DNA from: Petrosia ficiformis
Lineage: Eukaryota > Porifera > Demospongiae > Haplosclerida > Petrosiidae
Length of the DNA stretch: 64,000 nucleotides
NCBI GenBank assembly: GCA_947044365.1
Contig: OX345650.1
Span: forward strand, 5,544,049 to 5,608,048
Reading direction: 5' to 3'
The notes beneath the pieces are model-generated. The model was not told where the DNA came from and searched no databases. It saw only the letters and a list, made by a program, of their open reading frames with translations. Of the stretch, positions 47,401-60,063 are shown in pieces; positions within the stretch are counted from its first letter, which is position 1, and every line of letters begins with the position of its first letter. Position numbers and translations under genes: made by a program.

Positions 47401-50400
47401 GCCAACATCTCTGGATGGATAATAGTACCTACACCCACCCAATTGTCTAAACAACACTCCCCCTCCAGAACTTCCAACACTTCAAACCAATCGATACGCA
47501 CACCAAGTACCTGTGCAGCCAAAATTTCTGAAGGGAAGATGGTACTAACATACAGTGTGTTAGCACAACTCTCCCAGCAGAACTTCCTACACTTCAACCC
47601 AACCGATAGGCACACAAGTACCTGTGCATCCAACATCCGCAGAACTTCCAACACTTCAACCCAACCGATAGGCAGGCACACAAGTACCTGTGTGGCCAAC
47701 ATGCACAGAACTTCCAACACTTCATCCCAACCGATAGGCACACAAGTACCTGTGCATCCAACATCCGCAGAACTTCCAACACTTCAACCCAACCGATAGG
47801 CAGGCAGACAAGTACCTGTGTGGCCAACATGCGCAGAACTTCCAATACTTCAACCCAATCGATAGGTAAACAAGTACCTTTGCATGCAACATCCGCAGAA
47901 CTTCCAACACTTCAACCCAACCGATAGGCAGGCAGACAAGTACCTGTGTGGCCAACATGCGCAGAACTTCCAATACTTCAACCCAATCGATAGGTAAACA
48001 AGTACCTTTGCATGCAACATCCGCAGAACTTCCAACACTTCAACCCAACCGATAGGTACACAAGTACCTGTGCATCCAACATCTGCAGAACTTCCAACAC
48101 TTCAACCCAACCGATAGGCAGGCACAAAAGTACCTGTGTGACCAACATGCGCAGAACTTCGAACACTTCATCCCATCCGATAGGCACACAAGTACCTGTG
48201 CATCCAACATCCACAGAACTTCCAACTCTTCAACCCAACCGATAGGCAGGCACAAAAGTATCTGTGTGGCCAACATGCTCAGAACTTCGAACACTTCATA
48301 CCAATCGATAGGCACACAAGTACCTGTGCATCCAACATCCGCAGAACTTCCAACACTTCAACCCAACCGATAGGGAGGCACACAAGTACCTGTGTGGCCA
48401 ACATGCGCAGAACTTCCAACACTTCAAACCAACCGATACACACTGGAGTACCTGTGTAGCGAACTTGTCTGAGGGAAGATGGTACTAACATACAGTGTGT
48501 TAGCACAACTATCCCAGCAGAACTTCCTACACTTCATCACAACCGATAGGCACACAAGTACCTGTGCATCCAACATCTCTGAAGGGAAGATGGCACTAAC
48601 ATACAGTGTGTTAGCACAACTCTCCCAACACATCAAACCAACCGATAGACAATTGAGTACCTGTGCAGCCAACATTTCTGAAGGGAAGATGGTACTAACA
48701 TACAGTGTGTTAGCAGCAAATCTCTCCCAACACATCAAACCAACCAATAGACACTGGAGTACCGGTGCATCCAACATCCTTGGAAGTTCCAACACTTCAA
48801 CCCAACTGATAGGCACACAAGTACCTGTGCATCCAACATCCACAGGACTTCCAACACTTCAACCCAACTGATAGGCACACAAGTACCTGTGCATCCAACA
48901 TCCACAGGACTTCCAACACTTCAACCCAACTGATAGGCACACTAGTACCTGTGCATCCAACATGCGTAGAACTTCCAACACTTCAACCCAACTGATAGGC
49001 ACACAACTACCTGTGCATCCAACATCCGCAGAACTTCCAACACTTCAACCCAACCGAATGGCACACTAGTACCTGCGCATCCAACATCCGTAGAACTTCC
49101 AACACTTCAACCCAGCTGATTGGCACACAAGTACCTGTGCATCCAACATCCGCAGAACTTCCAACACTTCAACCCAACCGATAGGTACACAAGTACCTGT
49201 GCATCCAACTTCCGCAGAACTTCCAGCACTTCAACACAACCAATTGGCAGGCACAGAAGTACCAGGGTGGCCAACTTGTCTGAAAGATGGTATAGCATAC
49301 TGTGTGTAGCACAACTCTTCCATCCAGCAGCAGAACTTCGAACACTTCATCCCATCCGATAGGCACACAAGTACCTGTGCATCCAACATCCACAGAACTT
49401 CCAACTCTTCAACCCAACCGATAGGCAGGCACAAAAGTATCTGTGTGGCCAACATGCTCAGAACTTCGAACACTTCATACCAATCGATAGGCACACAAGT
49501 ACCTGTGCATCCGACATCCACAGGACTTCCAACACTTCAACCCAACTGATAGGCACACAAGTACCTGTGCATGCAACATCCGTAGAACTTCCAACACTTC
49601 GACCCAACCGATTGGCACACTAGTACCTGTGCATACAACATGCGTAGAACTTCCAACACTTCAACCCAACTGATAGGCACACTAGTACCTGTGCATCCAA
49701 CATCCACAGGACTTCCAAAACTTCAACCCAACCGATTGGCACACTAGTACCTGTGCATCCAACATACGTACAACTTCCAACACTTCAACCCAACCGATAG
49801 GCACACAAGTACCTGTGCATCCGACATCCACAGGACTTCCAACACTTCAACCCAACTGATAGGCACACAAGTACCTGTGCATGCAACATCCGTAGAACTT
49901 CCAACACTTCGACCCAACCGATTGGCACACTAGTACCTGTGCATTCAACATGCGTAGAACTTCCAACACTTCAACCCAACCGATTGGCACTCTGGTACCT
50001 GTGCATCCAACATCCGTAGAACCTTCCAACACTTCAACCCAACCGATTGGCACACTAGTACCTGTGCATCCAACATCCGTAGAACTTCCAACACTTCAAC
50101 CCAACTGATAGGCACACAACTACCTGTGCATCCAACATCCGCAGAACTTCCAACACTTCAACCCAACCGATTGGCACACTAGTACCTGTGCATCCAACAT
50201 GCGTAGAACTTCCAACACTTCAACCCAACTGATAGGCACACTAGTACCTGTGCATCCAACATACGTACAACTTCCAACACTTCAACCCAACTGATAGGCA
50301 CACAAGAACCTGTACAGCCAACATCTCCGAAGGGAAGAATACTTACACGCAAGTGGAAACACAACTTGCCCAACACAACTCCCAACATACTCTGACAGAC

Positions 50401-53400
50401 TATATGACCAATAATTTAGTCTGAACCTACACCTCTATAATATAGTACTATCTCCACTTGTGACAACTGTGTTTACAACAAAACCAACCGGTAGGCACAC
50501 AAGGAAGCCAACATCTCTGGATGGATAATAGTCCGACACACAACGGTCTAAACAACGCTCTCCCTCCAGAAGTTCCAACACTTCAAACAAACTGATATGC
50601 AGGCACACAAGTAGTACCTGTGCAGCCAACATTTCTGAAGGGAAGATGGTACTAACATTCAGTGTGTTAGCAGCAAATCTCTCCCAACACATCAAACCAA
50701 CCGATAGACACTGGAGTACCTGTGCATCCAACATCCTCAGAAGTTCCAACCCTTCAACCCAACTGATAGGTACACAAGTACCTGTGTATCCAACATCTTC
50801 AGAAGTTCTAACCCTTCAACCCAACCGATAGGCACACAAGTACCTGTGCATCCAACATCCACAGGACTTCCAACACTTCAACCCAACTGATAGGCACACA
50901 AGTACCTGTGCATCCAACATCCACAGGACTTCCAACACTTCAACCCAACTGATAGGCACACTAGTACCTGTGCATCCAACATCCGTAGAACTTCCAACAC
51001 TTCAACCCAACTGATAGGCACACAACTACCTGTGCATCCAACATCCGCAGAACTTCCAACACTTCAACTCAACTGATAGGCACACTAGTATCTGTGCATC
51101 CAACATACGTACAACTTCCAACACTTCAACCCAACTGATAGACACACAAGAACCTGTACAGCCAACATCTCCGAAGGGAAGAATACTTACACGCAAGTGG
51201 AAACACAACTTGCCCAACACAACTCCCAACATACTCTGACAGACTATATGACCAATAATTTAGTCTGAACCTACACCTCTATAATATAGTACTATCTCCA
51301 CTTGTGACAACTGTGTTTACAACAAAACCAACCGGTAGGCACACAAGGAAGCCAACATCTCTGGATGGATGATAGTCCGACACACAACGGTCTAAACAAC
51401 GCTCTCCCTCCAGAACTTCCAACACTTCAAACCAACCAATAGGCAGGCACACAAGTAGTACCTGTGCAGCCAACTTGTCTGAAGGGAAGATGGCACACAA
51501 GGAAGCCAACATCTCTGGATGGATAATAGTACCTACACCTACCCAATTGTCTAAACAACACTCCCCCTCCAGAACTTCCAACACTTCAAACCAATCGATA
51601 TGCACACTAAGTACCTGTGCAGCCAACTTGTATGAGGGATGATGGTACTAACATACAGTGTGTTAGCACAACTCTCCCGGCAGAACTTCCTACACTTCAA
51701 CCCAACCGATAGGCACACAAGTACCTGTGCATCCAACATCTCTGAAGGGAAGATGGCACTAACATACAGTGTGTTAGCACAACTCTCCCAACACATCAAA
51801 CCAACCGATAGACAATTGAGTACCTGTGCAGCCAACATTTCTGAAGGGAAGATGGTACTAACATACAGTGTGTTAGCAGCAAATCTCTCCCAACACATCA
51901 AACCAACCGATAGACACTGGAGTACCTGTGCATCCAACATGCGTAGAACTTCCAACACTTCAACCCAACCGATTGGCACTCTGGTACCTGTGCATCCAAC
52001 ATCCGTAGACCTTCCAACACTTCAACCCAACCGATTGGCACACTTGTACCTGTGCATCCAACATCCGTAGAACTTCCAACACTTCAACCCAACTGATAGG
52101 CACACAACTACCTGTGCATCCAACATCCGCAGAACTTCCAACACTTCAACCCAACTGATAGGCACACTAGTACCTGTGCATCCAACATACGTACAACTTC
52201 CAACACTTCAACCCAACTGATAGGCACACAAAAACCTGTACAGCCAACATCTCCGAAGGGAAGAATACTTACACGCAAGTGGAAACACAACTTGCCCAAC
52301 ACAACTCCCAACATACTCTGACAGACTATATGACCAATAATTTAGTCTGAACCTACACCTCTATAATATAGTACTATCTCCACTTGGGACAACTGTGTTT
52401 ACAACAAAACCAACCGGTAGGCACACAAGGAAGCCAACATCTCTGGATGGATAATAGTCCGACACACTACGGTCTAAACAACGCTCTCCCTCCAGAACTT
52501 CCAACACTTCAAACCAACCAATAGGCAGGCACACAAGTAGTACCTGTGCAGCCAACTTGTCTGAAGGGAAGATGGCACACAAGGAAGCCAACATCTCTGG
52601 ATGGATAATAGTACCTACACCCACCCAATTGTCTAAACAACACTCCCCCTCCAGAACTTCCAACACTTTCAAACCAATCGATACGCACACTAAGTACCTG
52701 TGCAGCCAACTTGTATGAGGGATGATGGTACTAACATACAGTGTGTTAGCACAACTCTCCCGGCAGAACTTCCTACACTTCAACCCAACCGATAGGCACA
52801 CAAGTACCTGTGCATCCAACATCTCTGAAGGGAAGATGGCACTAACATACAGTGTGTTAGCAGCAAATCTTTCCCAACACATCAAACCAACCGATAGACA
52901 CTGGAGTACCGGTGCATCCAACATCCTTGGAAGTTCCAACACTTCAACCCAACTGATAGGCACACAAGTACCTGTGCATCCAACATCCACAGGACTTCCA
53001 ACACTTCAACCCAACTGATAGGCATACAAGTACCTGTGCATCCAACATCCACAGGACTTCCAACACTTCAACCCAACTGATAGGCACACAAGTACCTGTG
53101 CATGCAACATCCGCAGAACTTCCAACACTTCAACCCAACCGATTGGCACACTAGTACCTGTGCATCCAACATCCGTAGAACTTCCAACACTTCAACCCAA
53201 CCGATAGGCACACTAGTATCTGTGCATCCAACATCCGTAGAACTTCCAACACTTCAACCCAACCGATAGGCGCACAAGAACCTGTACAGCCAACATCTCC
53301 GAAGGGAAGAATACTTACACACAAGTGGAAACACAACTTGTGCAACACAACTCCCAACATACTCTGACAGACTATATGAACAACAATTTAGTCTGAACCT

Positions 53401-54105
53401 ACACCTCTATAATATAGTACTACCTCCACTTGTGACAACTGTGTTTACAACAAAACCAACCGGTAGGCACACAATAAATCCAACATCTCTGGATGGATGA
53501 TAGTCTGACACACAACGGTCTAAACAACGCTCTCCCTCCATAACTTCCAACACTTCAAACCAACCGATAGGCAGGCACACAAGTACCTGGGTGGCCAACT
53601 TGTGTGAAAGATGATATAGCATACTGTGTGTTAGCACAACTCTTCCAACAGCAGAATTTCCAACACTTCAACCTAACTGATAGGTACACTGCATCCAACA
53701 TTTCTGAAGGGAAGATGGCACTAACATACAGTGAGTTAGCAGCAAATCTCTCGCAACACATCAAACCAACCAATAGACACTGGAGTACCTGTACAGCCAA
53801 CATTTCTGAAGGGGAGATGGTACTCACACACAGTGTGCGCACCACTCTTAGCAGAACTTCCAACCCTTCAACCCATCTGATAGGCAGTCACACAAGTACC
53901 TGGGTGGCCAACTTGTGTGAAAGATGGTATAGCATACTGTGTGTTAGCACAACTCTTCCAACAGCAGAATTTCCAACACTTCAACCTAACTCATAGGCAG
54001 CCACACAAGTACCTGTGCATCCAACATCCGTAGAACTTCCAACACTTCAAACCAACCGATTGTCACACAAGCACCTGTGCAGCCAACATCTTCGAAGGGA
54101 AGAAA
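41431..54105. repeat. 12.7-kb complex minisatellite (62/66-bp units)
   Basis: Head-to-tail units built on 'acttccaacacttcaaccca', 'ccgataggcacacaagtacc' and 'tgtgcatccaacatcc'. They are 62 bp long, or 66 bp where 'ggcaggcacac' occurs. Unit types alternate with longer modules (actaacatacagtgtgttag; acagactatatga...ctataatatag). Large blocks are duplicated: 43.4-44.9 kb recurs at 44.9-46.4 kb (offset 1498), 44.7-45.6 kb recurs at 48.4-49.4 kb (offset 3723), and 46.9-47.3 kb recurs at 50.2-50.6 kb (offset 3253). Open frames on both strands are by-products of the repeats. Confidence 0.93.
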
Positions 54106-54410
54106 ATTCTATCATAATTTGACTTTTTACCCTGAACTATAGCCTTTGTACTGATTTTTCATTGCAAAATGAATTATTTGAGATTGAGCCGAAACTGTTC
54201 CTAGAGTTAGATAATGATGTCCTTAATATGTTTCCAAAGTTGTTTTGTTCAATAATATTATGTGTTTGAACCGTGAGCATTTTAATATTCTATCAAAATT
54301 TGAATTTTTACCCTGAACTATAGCCTTTGTACTGATTTTTCATTGCAAAATGTATCATTTCAGATTGAGCAGTAACTGTTCCTAGAGTTAGATAATAATG
54401 TCCTTTGGCT
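54106..54410 (+). repeat. 181-bp satellite (right flank)
   Basis: Nearly two monomers of the same satellite in the same orientation as the left block, ending at about 54410. Confidence 0.9.
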
Positions 54411-54923
54411 TGTAAAATTTTGTGGTTATTTTTGAAGATGAGATTGTTATAATTAAAAATTGCTAAGGAAATGCTGATAAGCCTTCTTGTCTCAGTAATA
54501 TCGATTGAACCCATATTACTGCACTTGTAATTCAAACTATGATAGTGACTTTAACACTTTCTTAACGCACTCTTAACACGAATACAATACAGTTTGTGCA
54601 CATCTTTAACATTTTAAACTCAATTTTAACGCAATGTGAATTCAACTACAACACACTTTTTAACATAATTATTCTTAATGCGATTGTAATGCATTTTTAA
54701 CGCATCTTAATGCAATTGTAACGCAATTTATAATGCATTGTTAATGCGCTTATAACGTAATTACATTGCAATTACAATGCATTGTTAAAACTTTCCTAAC
54801 TCATTCCTAACACAATTACATCGCAATTTCATTTTCATTATATTGTGTTTATGATGCAATTAAAACGCAAATTATAATGCTATTTAAAGCAATGTTAATG
54901 GCAGGTTAGTAAAACATCAAGTA
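54411..54923. repeat. Degenerate short-period AT-rich repeat
   Basis: From about 54540 to 54900, variants of 'ttaacgca', 'ttaatgcaat' and 'acaatgcatt' recur roughly every 10-13 bases. No exon was recognised in 54411-54540. Confidence 0.5.
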
Positions 54924-55930
54924 TGGGGTTAGGGGGTGTGGCTTAGGGTCTAGGGTCAAGGGTGGGGTTAGGGGGTGTGGCTTAGGGTCTAGGGTCAAGG
55001 GTGGGGTTAGGGGGTGTGGCTTAGGGTCTAGGGTCAAGGGTGGGGTTAGGGGGTGTGGCTTAGGGTCTAGGGTCAAGGGTGGGGTTAGGGGGTGTGGCTT
55101 AGGGTCTAGGGTCAAGGGTGGGGTTAGGGGGTGTGGCTTAGGGTCTAGGGTCAAGGGTGGGGTTAGGGGGTGTGGCTTAGGGTCTAGGGTCAAGGGTGGG
55201 GTTAGGGGGTGTGGCTTAGGGTCTAGGGTCAAGGGTGGGGTTAGGGGGTGTGGCTTAGGGTCTAGGGTCAAGGGTGGGGTTAGGGGGTGTGGCTTAGGGT
55301 CTAGGGTCAAGGGTGGGGTTAGGGGGTGTGGCTTAGGGTCTAGGGTCAAGGGTGGGGTTAGGGGGTGTGGCTTAGGGTCTAGGGTCAAGGGTGGGGTTAG
55401 GGGGTGTGGCTTAGGGTCTAGGGTCAAGGGTGGGGTTAGGGGGTGTGGCTTAGGGTCTAGGGTCAAGGGTGGGGTTAGGGGGTGTGGCTTAGGGTCTAGG
55501 GTCAAGGGTGGGGTTAGGGGGTGTGGCTTAGGGTCTAGGGTCAAGGGTGGGGTTAGGGGGTGTGGCTTAGGGTCTAGGGTCAAGGGTGGGGTTAGGGGGT
55601 GTGGCTTAGGGTCTAGGGTCAAGGGTGGGGTTAGGGGGTGTGGCTTAGGGTCTAGGGTCAAGGGTGGGGTTAGGGGGTGTGGCTTAGGGTCTAGGGTCAA
55701 GGGTGGGGTTAGGGGGTGTGGCTTAGGGTCTAGGGTCAAGGGTGGGGTTAGGGGGTGTGGCTTAGGGTCTAGGGTCAAGGGTGGGGTTAGGGGGTGTGGC
55801 TTAGGGTCTAGGGTCAAGGGTGGGGTTAGGGGGTGTGGCTTAGGGTCTAGGGTCAAGGGTGGGGTTAGGGGGTGTGGCTTAGGGTCTAGGGTCAAGGGTG
55901 GGGTTAGGGGGTGTGGCTTAGGGTCTAGGG
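54924..55930. repeat. 39-bp G-rich minisatellite, about 26 copies
   Basis: Near-perfect 39-bp units containing GGGGTTAGGGGGTGTGG, GGGTCTAGGG and TCAAGGGTG. Because 39 is a multiple of three, the minus strand is open for 329 codons as a 13-residue Pro-rich repeat (LDPKPHPLTPPLT). That frame is a by-product. The G-runs could form G-quadruplexes. Confidence 0.95.
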
Positions 55931-56019
55931 TTTAGGGTTTAGGGTTTAGGGTTTAGGGTTTAGGGTTTAGGGTTTAGGGTTTAGGGTTTAGGGTTTAGGG
56001 TTTAGGGTTTAGGGTTTAG
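55931..56019. repeat. TTTAGGG repeats, 12-13 copies
   Basis: A perfect heptamer run continuing directly from the 39-bp array. TTTAGGG is the telomere repeat of many plants and algae; animals normally use TTAGGG. Confidence 0.95.
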
Positions 56020-56939
56020 GCCTGACTATATGTCCCGGGATATGTCCTTTTGGGTGTTTCGGGGACATAGTCATGTCCCTCAGGCTCAAAAGTATGTCCC
56101 TTATGTCCCTGAAGGTTTGAAGGACATATGTCCCCAAGATTTTCACCCCCCCCCCCCCCCCCGGTCATCAAGTCCTATCAAGTTTGTAAATATGTTAATG
56201 TTTAATGTTTATAGTTGACAAGACTTGTCATAGGTAAGATTGGTATCTGTATAAAGATAATATAAGCTCCTTATTTAATTAAATGACATCATTTTGTTTT
56301 ACTTTATTGATTTATTCCGCTTATTTGTCATTATTTTGTATGATTCTGGCTCCAATTAAGTGTTTAGTATGTAAAGAAGTGCAACAGCAATCTGTAAATG
56401 CATGAAATCCAAAATGATTGACTTATCATGTCTGATGATTACCACAAAATTATTGATGTTGGAATGTCACCCAACCTCCTGTTGGGAGGAGCAAAAATAA
56501 TGATTATTCTATGTTATACATACATTCATTTGAACATTCATTATTATTATTTTTGTAATATTGAAAAATCTGAAGTGAATTAGAGTTTGTGGTTTGTTGA
56601 GGGTTGCCAAAATATTGTTTGCTTCAATCTGATGACATATTGTAGGAGGGACATATCAAGGACATATCAAAAGGACATATGTCCCTTTGAAATTAAACAA
56701 TTTTTGAATGTTACGAACGTTTTGAGAAGGTGTAATGTACATTAGATTTATGTTCCAGAATTACCCTGGGTGTTTTGTTGTTCAAATAAAGAAATATTAT
56801 CCTATGTCCCTCAATATGTCCCTGTTCTCAATTTGTTTGAAAATGGCTTGTAGAATAGAGGAATGAATTACCTGCAGGGTGCACTACTTATTTTCCCAAT
56901 TAAATAAAATTCAAATAGGTTTTGAGTGGAAAGAAAAAT
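56020..56939. other. Non-coding stretch with scattered palindrome relatives
   Basis: Contains isolated 'tatgtccc' / 'gggacata' motifs (about 56030-56130 and 56645-56690) and a poly-C run of about 16 at 56147. It is otherwise AT-rich without recognised exons. Confidence 0.6.
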
Positions 56940-58800
56940 TCCACAGGGACATATGTCCCTGCAATGAAATGGCTTGAATGTAACAGAAACAGTAGGCCAA
57001 GGGCAGGTCTAATATGTACTAAAGTATCATATAACAGGGCATTATAGTTTACAAGTTATGACAAAAACCGTAAGGGGACATATGTCCCTGCGAGAAAATA
57101 AATTGATAGTCACACATACAGTAGGTCAAGGGCAGGTCTACTGCGTACTAAAGTATTGTACAGCAGGGCTTAATAGTTTTCAAGTTATGGCAAAAAACCC
57201 TACAGGGACATATGTCCCTGTGAGACAATGGCTTGAAAGTCACACATACAGTAGGTCAGGGGCATGTCTACTGCATACTAAAGTATCGTACAGCAGGGCA
57301 TAACAGTTTTCAAGTTATTGCATAAAACCTACGGGGACATATGTCCCTGTGAGAAAATGGCTTGAAATTAATAGGAACAGTAGAAGAGGGGCAGGTCTAC
57401 TGTGTACCTAAGTATTGTACAGCAGGGCATAATAGTTTTCGAGTTATGGCAAAAACTCTACGGGGACATATGTCCCTGTGATCAAATGGCTTGAAAGTCA
57501 CACAAACAGTAGGTCAGGGGCAGGTCTACTGTATACCTAAGTATGGTACAACAGGGCATTATAGTTTTCAAGTTATTGCAAAAAACCTATGGGGACATAT
57601 GTCCCTGTGAGACAATGGCTTAAAATTCACACAAACAGTAGTTCAAGGGCAGGTCTACTGTATACCTAAGTATTGTACAGCAGGGCATAATAGTTTTCAA
57701 GTTATTGCATAAACCCTACGGGGACATATGTCCCTGAGAGAAAATGGCTTGAAATTAATAGGAACAGTAGAAGAGGGGCAGGTCTACTGTATACCTAGGT
57801 ATTGTACAACAGGGCATTATAGTTTTCAAGTTATTGCAAAAACCCTACGAGGACATATGTCCCTGTGAGAAAATGGCTTGAAATTAATAGGAATAGTAGA
57901 AGAGGGGCAGGTCTACTGTATACCTAAGTATTGTACAGCAGGGCATAATAGTTTTCAAGTTATGGCAAAAACTCTACGGGGACATATGTCCCTGAGAGGA
58001 AATGGCTCGAAAGTCACACAAACAGTAGGTCAGAAGCAGGTCTACTATATACCTAGGTATTGTACAACAGGGCATTATAGTTTTCAAGTTATTGCAAAAA
58101 CCCTATGGGGACATATGTCCCTGTGAGAAAATGGCTTAAAATTCACACAAACAGTAGTTCAGGGGCAGGTCTACTGTATACCTAAGTATTGTACAGCAGG
58201 GCATAATAGTTTTCAAGTTATGGCAAAAACCCTACGGGGACATATGTCCCTATGAGCAAATGGCTTGAAAGTCACACAAACAGTAGTTCAGGGGCAGGTC
58301 TACTGTATACCTAAGTATTGTACAGCAGGGCATAATAGTTTTCAAGTTATTGCAAAAACCCTACGGGGACATATGTCCCTATGAGCAAATGGCTTGAAAG
58401 TCACACAAACAGTAGTTCAGGGGCAGGTCTACTGTATACCTAAGTATTGTACACCAGGGCATTATAGTTTTCAAGTTATTGCAAAAACCCTACGGGGACA
58501 TATGTCCCTGTGAAAAACCCTACAGGGACATATGTCCCTATGAGCAAATGGCTTGAAAGTCACACAAACAGTAGGTCAGGGGCAGGTCTACTGTATACCT
58601 AAGTATTGTACAGCAGGGCATTATAGTTTTCGAGTTATGGTAAAAACCCCACAGGGACATATGTCCCTCTAATTAAAAGGCTTGAATCTGATAGGAACAA
58701 TAGCTTTGGGGTGGGGCTACTGTATGATGAAGGATGTTTCTGCAGGGCTCAGTAGTTTTCCAATTATTAAAATAACCCCAGAGGGACATATGTCCCTGTG
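56940..58800. repeat. ~129-bp tandem array with a palindrome in each unit
   Basis: About 14 units of roughly 129 bp (gacatatgtccctgtgag, aaatggcttgaaa, cacaaacagtag, gggcaggtctactgt, agcagggcataatagtttt). Each is bounded by the perfect palindrome GGGACATATGTCCC, often extended to AGGGACATATGTCCCT. One short 27-bp unit lies near 58500. Units toward 58.7-58.9 kb are diverged. Confidence 0.92.
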
Positions 58801-59836
58801 AAGAAGGGGATTGAAAATGTCAGATATGCTATGTTGTGGGAGGGGCTACTCGTATCTGAAATATAAATGGGCAGGGTTGAGGTTTAAATATTCAGGGCAC
58901 AGTTACTGAAAAAGGGACATAAAAGGGACATATTTTGTACAATAATATTCAATGGCCTATAACTGGAAGAAACATGCAGGGTTTCCATGGGACTTTGTAG
59001 GGTTGCAATCTTGGGACACTAATGAAGCTCTGATAGTGTTATGAAAGCCTGAGAGCCAGTATTAAATTTTATATTTTGCCTTAAGTTTGAGGTAGCATAA
59101 ATCTAAAACCAAAGGAGATACGGCTTCATTAGCACCTCCATTGGACTCAGGTCATTGCTGTGATTGCAATGGTATGTTCAAAAGTGAAATTTGGGTGAAA
59201 ATAATAGATGTTTGAAGAAACAGTTGAAAAGTAGGTCGTAGGACTTTTCGCATAACTTAAAAACTAATGCAGGGTTTTGTAGGGTTTATGCGCGGTTTGA
59301 AAGAGTAGATATGGGTCTACCACACCTGCAAATTTGGGGAAAAATGCTTCCGTAGTTTCTTGCGAAATCGCGTTTGAAGTTGAACAAAAATTGAAAAAAG
59401 CCAAAATTTCAACAATATTCGTTAACGTTTTGAATTGTAACTCGAGTTCTGAAAGAGATATAAACTCCAAACCTGCAGGGTTTAGTAGAGCAACTCTTAA
59501 CCTACCAGATGATTATCAAATATTGGTCATAGCATATACACTTTGAGAGTTACGAGCGATTGAATACAAGTGTTTCAGCCAAATTTTGGGGATTCCATAC
59601 AAAATTTGCTATGTCAGATGAAAGGGGAGGTCTTAAAATGCCTAGAAATGGCAAACCCTGGGGGTCGATTTTTGAAGGTGGTCAGGTCTATAGGGTTTAG
59701 GGACATAACATCTTCACGCAAAAAAATGGTCTTCACACACACAAAAACATTCTGTGACAGTGACAGTTAACTGAATGGAAAAGCTCACCCAAAACTAATA
59801 GTTGTATTCCTGCCTGAAAACTTGAGAAAATAAAAA
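58801..59836. other. No gene recognised
   Basis: Unique-looking sequence between the palindrome array and the recombinase gene. Short open frames lack recognisable domains. 'gcagggttt' recurs. Confidence 0.5.
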
Positions 59837-59837
59837 T

Positions 59838-59975
59838 TTGAATGACATCGCATCCTTCTTGACAACATCAAAAAGTGCATGATATGACTGGTGGGTTCTA
59901 AAGTGCAATGACATCGCATCCATCTTGTCAACATCAAAAAGTGCAGGTACATGACTCATGGGTTCTAAGAAAGCA
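59838..59975 (+). repeat. Two tandem copies of ~67 bp
   Basis: 'aatgacatcgcatcc' and 'tcaacatcaaaaagtgca' recur in a direct duplication immediately before the recombinase frame. Confidence 0.75.
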
Positions 59976-60063
59976 TGAGGTCAGAACAGTTCAACATAAA
60001 TACAGGGGAAGGACAGAGCAGAGTGAGAGAGAAAAAAATGTGAAGAATACTGTGTGTGTGATA

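Noticed and set aside
41620..53999. Many 60-210-codon open frames on both strands with CWKFCGCW-like or TDRHTSTCASN-like repeats
   Set aside because: They follow the 62/66-bp minisatellite in several frames on both strands, and unit lengths not divisible by three shift the frame. There are no consistent starts or splice sites.
54906..55895. 329-codon Pro-rich frame (13-residue repeat) on the minus strand
   Set aside because: It exists only because the 39-bp unit is a multiple of three; DNA identity is near-perfect at all codon positions and there is no promoter or domain.
56940..58800. Possible CRISPR-like array (regular repeats with conserved palindrome)
   Set aside because: The whole 129-bp unit is repeated rather than a short repeat with unique spacers, and the setting is eukaryotic.
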